A stretch of DNA of 64,000 nucleotides from Tillus elongatus (taxonomy: Eukaryota; Arthropoda; Insecta; Coleoptera; Cleridae). Below are positions 53,436 to 64,000 of this stretch, piece by piece. The notes under the pieces were generated by a model, which was not told the DNA's origin, made no database searches, and saw only the letters and a list, made by a program, of their open reading frames with translations. The position numbers were made by a program, and so were the translations under genes. The DNA is taken from NCBI GenBank assembly GCA_964006375.1, contig OZ023269.1:58853468-58917467 (forward strand). Reading direction: 5' to 3'. Each line of letters begins with the position of its first letter. Within the stretch, counting starts at the first letter, position 1.

Positions 53436-54782
53436 GCTGGAAATGATTCACAGCACACTCCACTGCCGAGGCTGTAACTATTTGCCAAGCAACTCGCCAG
53501 TCCTCCCTATGGGGGCGTTTAAATCGTCCCTCAGCTGGTAGGACCTCTCCGTTGCTCAGGATCAGACAATCTGGGAAGTGTGTGTGTGCTAAGAGCACTA
53601 ACGTTTCTTTCCGAGATTCAGTAAAGGAACCATCTGGTCGTTTTATCGATCCCAGTTCCTGAACACGGTCGCGTGAGAGAATCCTGTGGATTCTGGCGCT
53701 GCTGGGCAAATTATTAATGTCCCCGAAGAACCTCCTCCAGGACTCCCTCTTAGCGTTCCTTATCTCTTTGTTATAATGTGTTAGAGCAGTTTTATATTGC
53801 TCCCAGTTGCCTGTAATCTTAGCACGATTGAAGAGACGTCTAACTTCTCTTCGTAGTTTATCGAGGTTATTATTCCACCAAGTAGACCCCGACTGTCTCT
53901 CTTTGACCTTAGTGGACAGTTTTCGTAATATGTAGAGACTACAGCTTCCCTAACCTGTTCAGCCGCAATCTCAATCTCATCACGATCCCTCACTGTGGGG
54001 ATAGCGGACCCAAGTCTGGCGGCAAGGGACTGTTTGTACCCCTCCCAATCCGTCCTCCTCGGGTCTCGATACTCCACCACAGGGTTAGGGCCTGTTTCAA
54101 TCTCAAATAGGATATGGGCATGGTCAGAACATAAGGGTTCAGATGACACCCTCCATTTGAGGATTTTTGAGCTCAAAAGCCTTGAGCTGATCGTAAGATC
54201 TATAACCTCTCTCCGATTAGCTGTAAGAAAGGTGGGTTCCGAGCCTATGTTGTTGACTACTAGCTCCTCCCCTAATATGTATTCAAATTGTGACTCACCT
54301 CGCCTGTTAGTGTCCGTGCTCCCCCAAGCCAAGTGATGGGAGTTCGCATCACACCCCATTACGAGGTGATAGTTGTTCCTCTTGCAGTAGGCGATCAATT
54401 TCCGCACCTCTGCTGGAGGTGGTTGTTCTGCATCTCTGTCTCCAGGGAAATAGGCCGAGCAGGCCACTACTTCCAGCCTGGTCCCCCCGGATGTGATCAC
54501 GAGATGGATGGATGACATGTGCTTTTTGCAGTATTCTAAAAGTATAAAATACTGATAGTTGTTTCTGATCCAGATACAGGCTCTGGGGTTAGTACCAGTG
54601 CCCACCTCTACTGTCTCACCAGAAGTGTTACCCAGCCCTTTAGTTCGTTCCGAATTGGCGGTCCAGGGCTCTTGGAGAAGAGGAATATCTATTTGCTCTT
54701 CCTTTAATTTCATGATGAGGAGGTATGTCGCAGCCTTAGCATGATGCAAATTAGCTTGAATGCACCTTATATTAGTGGGCAT
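53436..54782 (-). pseudogene. LINE copy B, endonuclease part of ORF2
   Basis: Same protein as copy A (start MPTNIRCIQANLHHAK at 54,782; LLQEPWTANS, GCDANSHHLAW, SDHAHILFE). Frame breaks near 53,890 (one base lost in the region of SKRDSRG) and 53,740; in the part 53,436 to 53,709 the (TG)n tract has the in-frame length that copy A lost. Continues at 42,902 across the BEL insertion. Confidence 0.88.
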
Positions 54783-54868
54783 GGGGGTGGGAATAGGTGT
54801 GTGTAAAGGATAAGGATAAAGGTTAGGGAGCTCGAAAGAAAAGGGGTTTAGGGTGCAGGTTCCTCCTC

Positions 54869-56283
54869 CTATTTAGAAGCTCGATTACCAAGCTTCATAT
54901 AGGTAGTCGTCCCAGGGGTGGACTTTCCTTTCCCCTGTTGTTTCTCTCTGGAGGGTCCAGTGGAAGGTTGAGTCCTGCCACCTCCTCTCTTGGGGCCATT
55001 TTTCTTTGGTGGAGCTACCTTCCACTGTGGTGCCACTACACGAGGGTACTGACGGGGGAATGATCCTCCACCACTCCCGGAAGGGCCCGCACCTGTCGCC
55101 TCCGGTTTACAGGCGATGCTGGTAGCATAGGCTGTGGGTTTAGGCTCAGTCGCAGACCCCCTATCCCTCGGCCGGAACCAGACGCGCCCGAAGCCATAGA
55201 ATGGTCTGAAGCCAATTCCCTCCAGCGTGTTCATGGACATTTCGTCGACCGAAAATGTCCATGTCTGTCCTGTGGTCCCGTCGCTACTCGGTGTAGTACG
55301 GTCCACTCCCGAGTGTTCAGGCCACCATTCATTCGTCTCAGTCTGGTGAGCACATCCTCGGGCGTCAATGTCTCCACCCCGTTCGGAAGACATGCCACAC
55401 AGACATGAGGCTTGGGGAGGTCCTGCCCTCTCACCAGCTTAAGACGAGCCCCCTCCCACGGCTGGAGCCCCCCAACTATTCGCTCCAGCCAGTGTCTCGC
55501 AATTTATAAGCAGTCCTCGCAATTTATAAGCAGCCATCCGGGTCGATTTGCGCAGCCCCGGAACCTTATATTAGGTTCTTCCTCTAAAGTGCTCTGCACA
55601 GCCTTCAATATAGCCCCCTGTAGTAGCAGCAGTTGCTCATTATTCAGTGATGAGGAGGGATATTCAGAGTGGATAATGCCCACTCTCACCCCTCCAGTCA
55701 CCTCACTGAACGTTTTTCTGCCAGCACCCTCACGGGGCTTTTTAGCCCTCTGCTGTGGTGTGCTGCCGTCCGACCGGAGTCGCTTTCCGCTGACGGCCCC
55801 ATCCGTGGAGGCACCAGGCTCCTCGGGTCGTTTTACCGACCCTTCAGGACCCCCAGCCCCCACCCGAGACCGGCGGGACTCCGTAAGTGCCTGACTCAAG
55901 GCGGTTGAATATGGCACCCCCGCCTTGAGTAGTCGTCTGAGCTGTCTCCTTGCGGATCCAGGCAGCCGTTGTCTTTTCTTCCGTTCCTCCTTGGGTCCCA
56001 TGGGAGCCTTTAAAAGCTCCCGCTCCTCATCGGAGGACGGAGATGCGAAGGATAGGGACAGGATAGTCCTCGTCTCCCCCCCCCCCCCCTCCATTGGTTT
56101 AGCGGTAAGAGAGGGGACAACCCCCATCTCTACCTCCATAGGTTCTCCAGTTTCCTGGAGATCGAGAGTATTACCCATCTCGTTTGGGTCTGTGTCTGTC
56201 GTGTCTATGGTTGTTCCCACGAGCAGCAAGGGAAAATAAGCCTCCATGGAAGAGCCCCGCATCCCATGGAGAGGCATGTACAC
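54869..56283 (-). pseudogene. LINE copy B, ORF1 (DUF4780-like)
   Basis: Starts MYMPLHGMRG at 56,283 or the next Met. The 5' part is better preserved than in copy A (55,504 to 56,283: acidic N-terminus, then KRQRLPGSARRQLRRLLKAG). A small tandem duplication near 55,500 (cgcaatttataagcag twice) breaks the frame; the domain continues at 55,231 to 55,434 and 54,869 to 55,393 (WTFSVDEMSMNTLEGIG), reaching the C-terminus missing in copy A. Confidence 0.8.
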
Positions 56284-56570
56284 AGGGAGGTCGCCCGGTT
56301 TCCCTGGGGAGGGTTACGTTAGCGACAGAATTACCATCCTGCCAATTCCCGGCCATATCAGCCAGAAGCATCATCGCTTTGGCACCAACCCGCCAACGAC
56401 CTTGCGATGTAGGTTTTTTATAGAGGACTCTCCTCGCAATGCCGGCCAATTAAGGCAAGCATTCCGGGCCCTCCTAAGACATGACTAGGTAGGGTTACGG
56501 TCTGGTTAGTTCATTTAGTTCACGTCTAATAGTAGACGCTATCCAGGGTGCACCACGGGGAGGCGAACTA
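56284..56570 (-). other. 5' untranslated region of LINE copy B
   Basis: Matches 29,353 to 29,646 of copy A, ending gaggcgaactaac. No coding sequence. Confidence 0.75.
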
Positions 56571-56860
56571 ACACTACACCCCCAGACAGCACAGACACAT
56601 TCTGAGAATATACTAGGAATGTTTCGAAAGAATATTCAAACATACCCAGAACATTCTCACAAGGTACGAAATATATTCATAGAACAATCTATGAACATGA
56701 CAATTGGATATATTCTGTCATTCTAATAAGGTTCTCAGAATGTTATTTATAATATTCTGAGCAGCTCTCAGTAAAAAAAAATGTTCCACGAACATTCAAT
56801 GAATCTTCTCAAAATGTTCATACATATACTCATGGGAACATTGCGTTCTTTGAAAAGCTA

Positions 56861-57922
56861 TACAGGCTGTTTCGCATAAGAACCGACACAGAGCAGGGGC
56901 ACGTAGGGGAACCTAAAATATGGTGATTTAATGCAACTTACCACTATACTAAGGTGCACCCCTGGGAAGCTATAGGCCTTCAATGTGCGGTTTTAAATTT
57001 CGAAAAAAATCAATATCTCAGTAATACTTCAGCTTAGAAAAAACAAATTTGGTACACGTTTTGGGTGTACCAAGAGCATTATTCGATGGTGAGTAAAGTT
57101 CAATTGAAGCATTTCAAAGTATTGAATAGGAGTGATGCACCCATAATGTGACAGAATTCTTTACCTATTGGCAGAATTAAAAAAATGATTATTTCATTTC
57201 ATGGGGAAGTAAATTCTAACATTTTTTACCTTTTTTTTACTTTTCAAAAAACTTGTGTCATTTTCAAGAAAAACCCGAATAACTAAAGACACCTATTTCA
57301 TCAATGTTACTTAAAATTTAAAATCATCAAAATCAATAGATGCCTATGAAATTATCATGTTGAAGAATTTCTATAACTTATCGGTAGCATTTTCTTTTTA
57401 ATTTATTGTTCGTTTCCTAATAAATTATACTTGTTCACACTTTTTTCCTGGTTGCCAAATTTGACATATACATAAGTTTATCGCCAAATATTGAATTTTT
57501 TATGATTTTTAGTAATATTGATAAAATATGTTTTTTAGTTATTCGTGTTTTTCTTGAAAACAAAGTTTTTTGAAATAAACAGGAGTAACAAAAGTTTAAG
57601 TTAAATTCCTCATAAAATGAAATAATAATATATTAAATCCGCCAATATGTTAAACAATTTTGACATTTTAAGGGTGCAATCCTTTCATATGCCTCAATTG
57701 AACTCTAAACGTACCTTCGATTAATACTATTGGTACACTCAGAACAGGTACTAAATTTCGTTTTTCTAAGTTAAAGTATTATGGAGATATTGATTTTTTT
57801 CGTAATTTGAAACCACACATAACTTCTCAGGGGTGCAACAAAGGTTGCATTAAATCACCTTATTTTAGATTTATCTACATGCCCCTGCTCTGTGTCGATT
57901 CTTATGAGAGAGACACCCTGTA
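56861..57922. mobile_element. Foldback element with tacaggctgttt ends
   Basis: Ends TACAGGCTGTTTCGCATAAG and CTCATAAG-type partner (agacaccctgta) with arms of several hundred bp: cgacacagagcaggggca pairs with tgcccctgctctgtgtcg, and ggtgatttaatgcaa with ttgcattaaatcacc. Flanked by TA. The interior also folds back. No coding sequence. Confidence 0.8.
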
Positions 57923-59930
57923 TACATTTTTTGAATAATACAGAAATTAAGGAAATGAAAAGCTGTGAAATATTTGATTTATCTTCAAAATTTACTGATT
58001 TTCCTCTATCTAACTGGCCTTGTAAATATTTTCATATAAGCCCAATATATGTTAGAATTTGAACTGCAATCACTCACCCTTGTGTAGGTTACCATCATTA
58101 TTCCAGTGGCTATACACACCTGTAAACTCACGTTCAGATACTTAATAAGTCAACAGTTTGAGTATTTCACATTTATTCAGGTTAAGTATGTACTTATAAA
58201 TGCAAAGAAATGTATGTGATTTAAATTTATTAAAACAATTTGAAATGTCAACAACGTAAAAATAAAATAAAGATAACAATTCTTGGAATTGCCAAAAAAT
58301 TTAATATCCAAATACCACGTGTCACTGCATGAACAGACCACCATATACAGGCATCTTGGAAACTATTGAATATACAGATTCGGTCAAATGTGGACAGCAC
58401 CCTAAAACCAATGAGTTGAATTCATGGCCACCTAGATACTTAATTAAAGTACATAAATATTTTCCTCAAGAGATAGCTATATATTAACAAGAAAAAAGAC
58501 ATATCTTGTGACACCTATGTGATGCTGTGTGTTAATTAGATTATATAGTGCATTCAAAAAATTTCAGTTTGTATTTCTATGAATTATGGAATTTGAGATA
58601 GGACGCAGTGCATATTTCGTATGAAATATGGTAATAAACTTACTGAAACATAGAGAAAACAGACAAATGTTCACTGCCACATAACTGCCTTGATCTCACT
58701 TATTGGAACCTATCGGTTTTGTGAAAATATTGCCCTTTTTCTTGTTAATATATAGATGAAAAACAATGTGTATTAACCGGTAAAGATGGCATTAACCAAA
58801 ACAACAGGTGAAGGAACTATTTTTCCACACAACTAACGTTATTCAGGTAAGATGAGAATCCATTTACAGTTTATTTAGCATTTTATATTGTGTAACGGAA
58901 GTTGCATGTAAGTTGAAAGGAAACTGAAAACCTTGTCGCAGGTGTATAGAGAAGTGGTGGTAAGCACCTCCATGGTAGAGGCATTCTGAACGTCCCCTGG
59001 TTGCAAGGACAGATCAATTCAGTGATCCCTCAATTCATTTAGGCAACTTAACTTGTGTGGAGGTAAACCAAAATCCTGGTGACATGTATTAATCGGCGGC
59101 TGTAAGCCTCCCATTGTGAAGCCACCGTGATCATGCGATAAACCCAGAAAAACCAGGAGCTGAGTCGTACTTCATTTCTTCGGGTAACATACCTTCTGTG
59201 GAAGTCGAAAGCAAAGCACAATCCTTAGGGCTGATGTACAGAGAAGCGGTTGTGAACATCAACATTGTAGAGGTACTGCAGCAATTTATATTTTCGGTGT
59301 AACTGATGTAAGCTGAAACAGTAGAAAATACATAATGTTTAGCAGTGTAAAAAGGTGTAAAAAACGAACTTGATAGTAGGTTATGAAACGATTCGTAATT
59401 CTAAAACAGTAAGCTTACCTTTTAGCTAACGTAACTTCTGTGGAAAGCAAACCCAAATAAGTTATAATATGCTCGATTTGACAGAGAACAGAATATCACT
59501 CACTAAACGCTAAAACCAAACCCGAAACTAGTTCTCACGTCATTAATGTCATACATATCGTCTTGCTGTAGCCATGCGTCTGGCGTCTTGCAGTCAAGTT
59601 TGTAGTAAGAATCTTTGCGGAAATGCAGAGTACGGTTTATGTTGGCGCGGATATACAAATATTTTCTATTTATGCATTTTCCATTCCTCCAAGTCATCAA
59701 AGCAGAGTGTAAAAAGGTTAATTTTCATTCCGAACTGTAGATTGTGCAAATGTTTCATCTATAGTGTGGTGTATAGGTGTACCTTTATTACTTTTATATG
59801 AAATAAATAGTATATTATATTTCTAATTTACAAAAAAAAATATATTAAATTTTCAAAACCTAATTGTAGTATATTATGTTAGCACATTATTGCGTAAATG
59901 AATCTTAATGGTAACAGAATCAAACATGCA
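57923..59930. other. Interior of the CCCA transposon copy 1, no gene recognised
   Basis: AT-rich. A leftward frame at 59,503 to 59,700 (65 codons) is weakly protein-like but has no homology I can name. Confidence 0.4.
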
Positions 59931-60271
59931 AAATAGTTACCTTTTATATGGTACCTATTAGAATTATTACCGCTATATACCTACCACACTCATTATTATT
60001 ATCAATCTTTTTCATTAAATCTTAAAGTTATTTATAATATTATGGGGACATCTCAAGCACATTCTCAGCGAATATTCTGAATAAGTATATTCTCAGTATA
60101 TTGATAAAGGATGTTATTTGGATGTAATGTGAATGGATGTACTCAGAATTTTCAAGACAGCACATTGACATTCCATAAATGTTATTAGAACATTCCGAAA
60201 CAAATATTCTGGACAAAGAACGTTCTCACATTGTGAGAATGTTCTGATAATATCTTGTGCTGTATGGGATT

Positions 60272-60904
60272 TTATAACATTGCGTGTTATTTGATGGCGA
60301 TCCTGTCGTAGATCTTACAACGTTCTGGGAGGCTGGCTACCATAGCCGTATTACTAGGTATGTTCTCTCTGTAATTAGTATACTGAACTGATGAGCTCTA
60401 ATTAGAGCGAAACCGGTCTGCGGTTCTAATTATGGTGAGAATACATCTAGTCTTACATACATTGTCCCTATATTAGGGAAGAAATGGACCAGGGCTAATT
60501 ATGATGAGAATACATCTAGCTTTACATAGTTTAAGTGAAACTAAGTTCGGAATAAGCGTCTGAATTATATATGTAACTAGTTCAAGCATGGTATGTATGA
60601 TTTTAATGATAGATTAAATTAGGTGTAGTACTTTAAATAGATATAGTTTTATACAACTCGGTTGTTTAAAATTGTGTTATGTGCAGATTTTAATTTTCAG
60701 TGTATTTTTGTTAACTACATTTCCTGTTTATTACTTGTTTTGTTTGACATATATACAATCATTAGTAAAGATTTATGTAGATATCTTGTATTTCATTTGT
60801 CCTTTTTGTAGTACCTACTTTTCTTTTACTAAAACAAAAATATTTATTTTATGAAAATTCACTACCATAACGCACCTCCTGCGCCCCGAACATTTTTTTT
60901 CGTA
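60272..60904. other. Spacer with hammerhead-like motif and short tandem repeat
   Basis: No gene. A motif at 60,388 to 60,426 resembles a hammerhead ribozyme core. The sequence ctaattatggtgagaatacatctag (60,425) recurs near 60,495 with small changes. A foldback terminus (taacgcacctcctgcgccccg) lies at 60,868. Confidence 0.5.
60388..60426 (+). ncRNA. Hammerhead-ribozyme-like motif
   Basis: CTGATGA, a perfect stem GCTCT/AGAGC with AATT loop, GAAA, then stem CCG/CGG with loop gtctg and a TT. Stem I is not formed directly next to the core; taattag (60,372) could pair with ctaatta (60,425) only by bulging about ten bases. Such motifs occur in retroelement-derived repeats. Confidence 0.35.
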
Positions 60905-62553
60905 TAAGCAAGCCCAACAGGATATAATTTGAACTTCAATCGCTCACCCTTGTGAAGGTTACCATATTGTTCCAGTGGCGCACACACACCTGCAAACTCA
61001 AGTTCAGATACGTAATAAGTCAACAATTCGAGTATTGCACATTAATTCAGATTAAGTATGTACTTATAACAAATCCAAAGAAATGTCTGAATAACATATT
61101 AATAAAACAATTAAAATTTCAATATAGTATAAAAATCAAATAAATAAAGATACAGTTTTTGGAATTGCCAGAAAATTTAATAGCCAAATACAAAGTTTTC
61201 GAGATGAATAATCGCGGTTACCCCACTGAAGTACCTTGAAATTTGGCTAGACTATTAATCCTACAGGCTTTCAGTGTGGCATTAAAGGAATTGCATTACA
61301 TAACAGTACTTACACCTTTATAGAATACACTAAATTGGACAGAACATGCCACAAAATCACACTCACTTGCACTTACACAAAACTACAACTGAAAGTCATC
61401 AATTATCTCTTGTATGGTTGCTTTGTGCTTTGCTCCGGAGGATTTGATTTTTACTTCCAAAGCTATTTCCATATCCCGATGTTTGTCACCAACAGCTTGG
61501 ATATTCTGGTTGTAAAGGCATACTTTGGCAAAGTGATTGCGTACCCGATAAATTGCAAGTTTTATTGTACATTCATCTTCCCACCATATATTCAGGTCCA
61601 CATTTTCTGCACTTTATCGTGATACTTCTCACAGCATTAACTCCTTCCAAAGGAGTGAAAAGCCAGAGATGTTGCTTAGACAATTCTATAGATTTGCAGT
61701 GTTCTTGCACTTTTCCAGTCTATCAGTCCATCCACATAAAACGGTGGTGGTGGTCTATATTGCATGACTTAGGTACTATTGAACTTAACACAATTTTTTA
61801 ATTATATATTATACAATGTAGGTGTACCTAATTCGTAAGATGATCCAGTCTCAAGCAAAATTGGCGAAGCCATTGTCAGTCTCAATTACAGGAGATACTT
61901 TAAAACTTGTTTGTTTACTGGGTGCGTTTTAGTTTTGGATAACCTAACACCATGTTTTAGTTGCTTCTGTACTCTGCATCTATGTTTGCAATTACACACT
62001 GTTCTCCGTATTCACGTCACATTATTATTTTTAATTAATTATGTTAGAATATAACCTTATACAACATTGATATCAGACCGTTCATTTTGACATTAATTTT
62101 CATTTACGTCTAGCAGCCATCTTGCCATTTGCCATCTTCCCTTCCCGGCGGCATGGACATGCGCTCTATGCCTAAAGAACGTATTGTCTAAATATACAAT
62201 TTTCCGGTATGTTTACCATAGACATCAAGCATGCAAAGTAGTTACTATTATAATTCTCACCACTATACCGTAATCATCATCTATCTTTTTCATTAAATTT
62301 TAAAATTATATAATATTATAAGGACATCTCAAGCACATTCTGAGCGAATATTCGGAATAATAATCTATTAAAATATTCTCAGTATATTGATGAAGAATTT
62401 TCTTAGGATGTGATTGAATGAATGTACCCAGAATATTCAAGATTGAAGTTTGAAATTCCATAAATGTTATTAGAACATTCCGAGACCAATATTCTGAAAA
62501 AAGAATGTTCTCACATCGTGAGAACATTCTGAGAATATCTTGTGCTGTATGGG
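60905..62553. mobile_element. CCCA/ACAGCACA transposon, copy 2 (right part)
   Basis: Direct repeat of 58,020 to 60,271 with diverged interior; right end gagaatatcttgtgctgtatggg. Contains a leftward open frame at 61,383 to 61,601 (72 residues, VRNHFAKVCLYNQNI) that looks protein-like and could be a relic exon, but is unassigned. Shorter than copy 1. Confidence 0.6.
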
Positions 62554-63600
<1,047 letters not shown>

Positions 63601-63642
<42 letters not shown>

Positions 63643-64000
63643 AGACGGTTTAGCTAGCGAGGGCGTTCGCACGTTAGCTCCACCTCGGGCCTGTCTTGGG
63701 GTACGGACTTACACGGCCCAAGATGGAAATAGGGGCGGGATCGGTTCGCACCTCAGCTCCACCTAGCGGCAATATTTGGGCACGGACGTACACGGCCCAA
63801 GAGAACGGGAGAAGGTCGGTTTCGCTAAAGAGGACGTACACACTTTAGCTCCACCTAGCGGTAATACTTGGGGCACGGACGTTCACGGCCCAAGACAATG
63901 GAAGGGAAGATCGGCTCAGCTTAAGAAGACGTGCACACTTTAGCTTCACCAAGTGGTGAGTGTTGGACACGGACGTACACGGTCCAAGAAAGGGAAATAC
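63601..64000. repeat. (GA)n tract followed by a minisatellite of about 90 bp
   Basis: (AG)n at 63,600 to 63,640, then about four imperfect units to the window edge, each with ttagctccacctagcggtaa, a tgg-gcacggacgtacacggcc core and caagag. GC-rich compared with flanks. May belong to a larger element beyond the window. Confidence 0.8.

Larger units (their letters stand above)
56583..60271. mobile_element. Non-coding DNA transposon with CCCA...ACAGCACA ends, copy 1
   Basis: Left end cccagacagcacagac, right end gtgctgtatggg, inverted. Terminal regions are rich in short palindromes (gaatgttctcac/gtgagaacattc). The right 2.2 kb recurs at 60,905 to 62,553. A 1.06-kb foldback is inserted at 56,861. 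No transposase found. Superfamily not assigned. Confidence 0.6.

Noticed and set aside
61383..61601. Host exon on the minus strand
   Set aside because: Within a repeated non-coding transposon copy; no convincing splice signals or homology, so only mentioned as a possible relic.

Overview
The window is arthropod, most likely insect, nuclear DNA: AT-rich, with no recognisable intact host gene, and filled with eukaryotic mobile elements. Support for an insect comes from the families present (two Polinton/Maverick elements, an EN-RT-RNase H LINE, an L1/Tx1-like LINE, a BEL/Pao element with an env-like region, a hAT, a tRNA-derived SINE) and from a TTAGG-type run at a LINE 3' end. I cannot place the species.

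Region 1 (1 to about 8.25 kb) is a Polinton called E1 here; its left end lies outside the window. Its visible genes are open. A leftward block holds ATPase, a conserved protein ending in a TAG, a small DKFGR protein and a chromodomain integrase. A rightward block holds minor capsid, protease, penton-like capsid, a 51-residue protein, major capsid, another 51-residue protein and a 148-residue protein. The blocks diverge from a bidirectional promoter with two TATA boxes. Two short leftward genes and a subterminal repeat array close the right side.

Region 2 (9,094 to 20,758) is a second, diverged Polinton called E2, complete from end to end: AG...CT termini, inverted repeats of about 660 bp, and a perfect 6-bp target duplication GCCTGG. 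It carries the same capsid, protease, ATPase and integrase genes plus a KilA-N gene and an N-terminal scrap of DNA polymerase B. The polymerase catalytic part is absent and several genes have stops or frameshifts. Two odd expression signals recur at the same places in E1 and E2: a -1 frameshift heptamer A_AAA_AAC joining minor capsid to a protease that lacks its own start in E1, and an in-frame TAG followed by a 42-codon extension about 64% identical between the elements.

Region 3 (20.8 to 42.9 kb) is repeat-rich: a SINE with target duplication, AT-rich foldback and Helitron-like repeats with long (TA)n arrays, a nearly full-length but frameshifted LINE (24.1 to 29.6 kb, leftward) and an L1-like LINE (34.4 to 40.3 kb, rightward) split by a 1.6-kb repeat. 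A possible host exon lies at 41.89 kb.

Region 4 (42 to 56.6 kb) is a four-level nest: a LINE copy holds a BEL/Pao retrotransposon (42,908 to 53,435; LTRs of 500 and 510 bp; TSD GCTGG), which holds a hAT (44,162 to 46,744; TSD CTAATTTC) in its env-like region, which holds a fragment of another LINE. Region 5 (56.6 to 64 kb) has non-coding DNA transposon copies with CCCA...ACAGCACA ends, a 1.06-kb foldback, a hammerhead-like motif and a minisatellite at the right edge.
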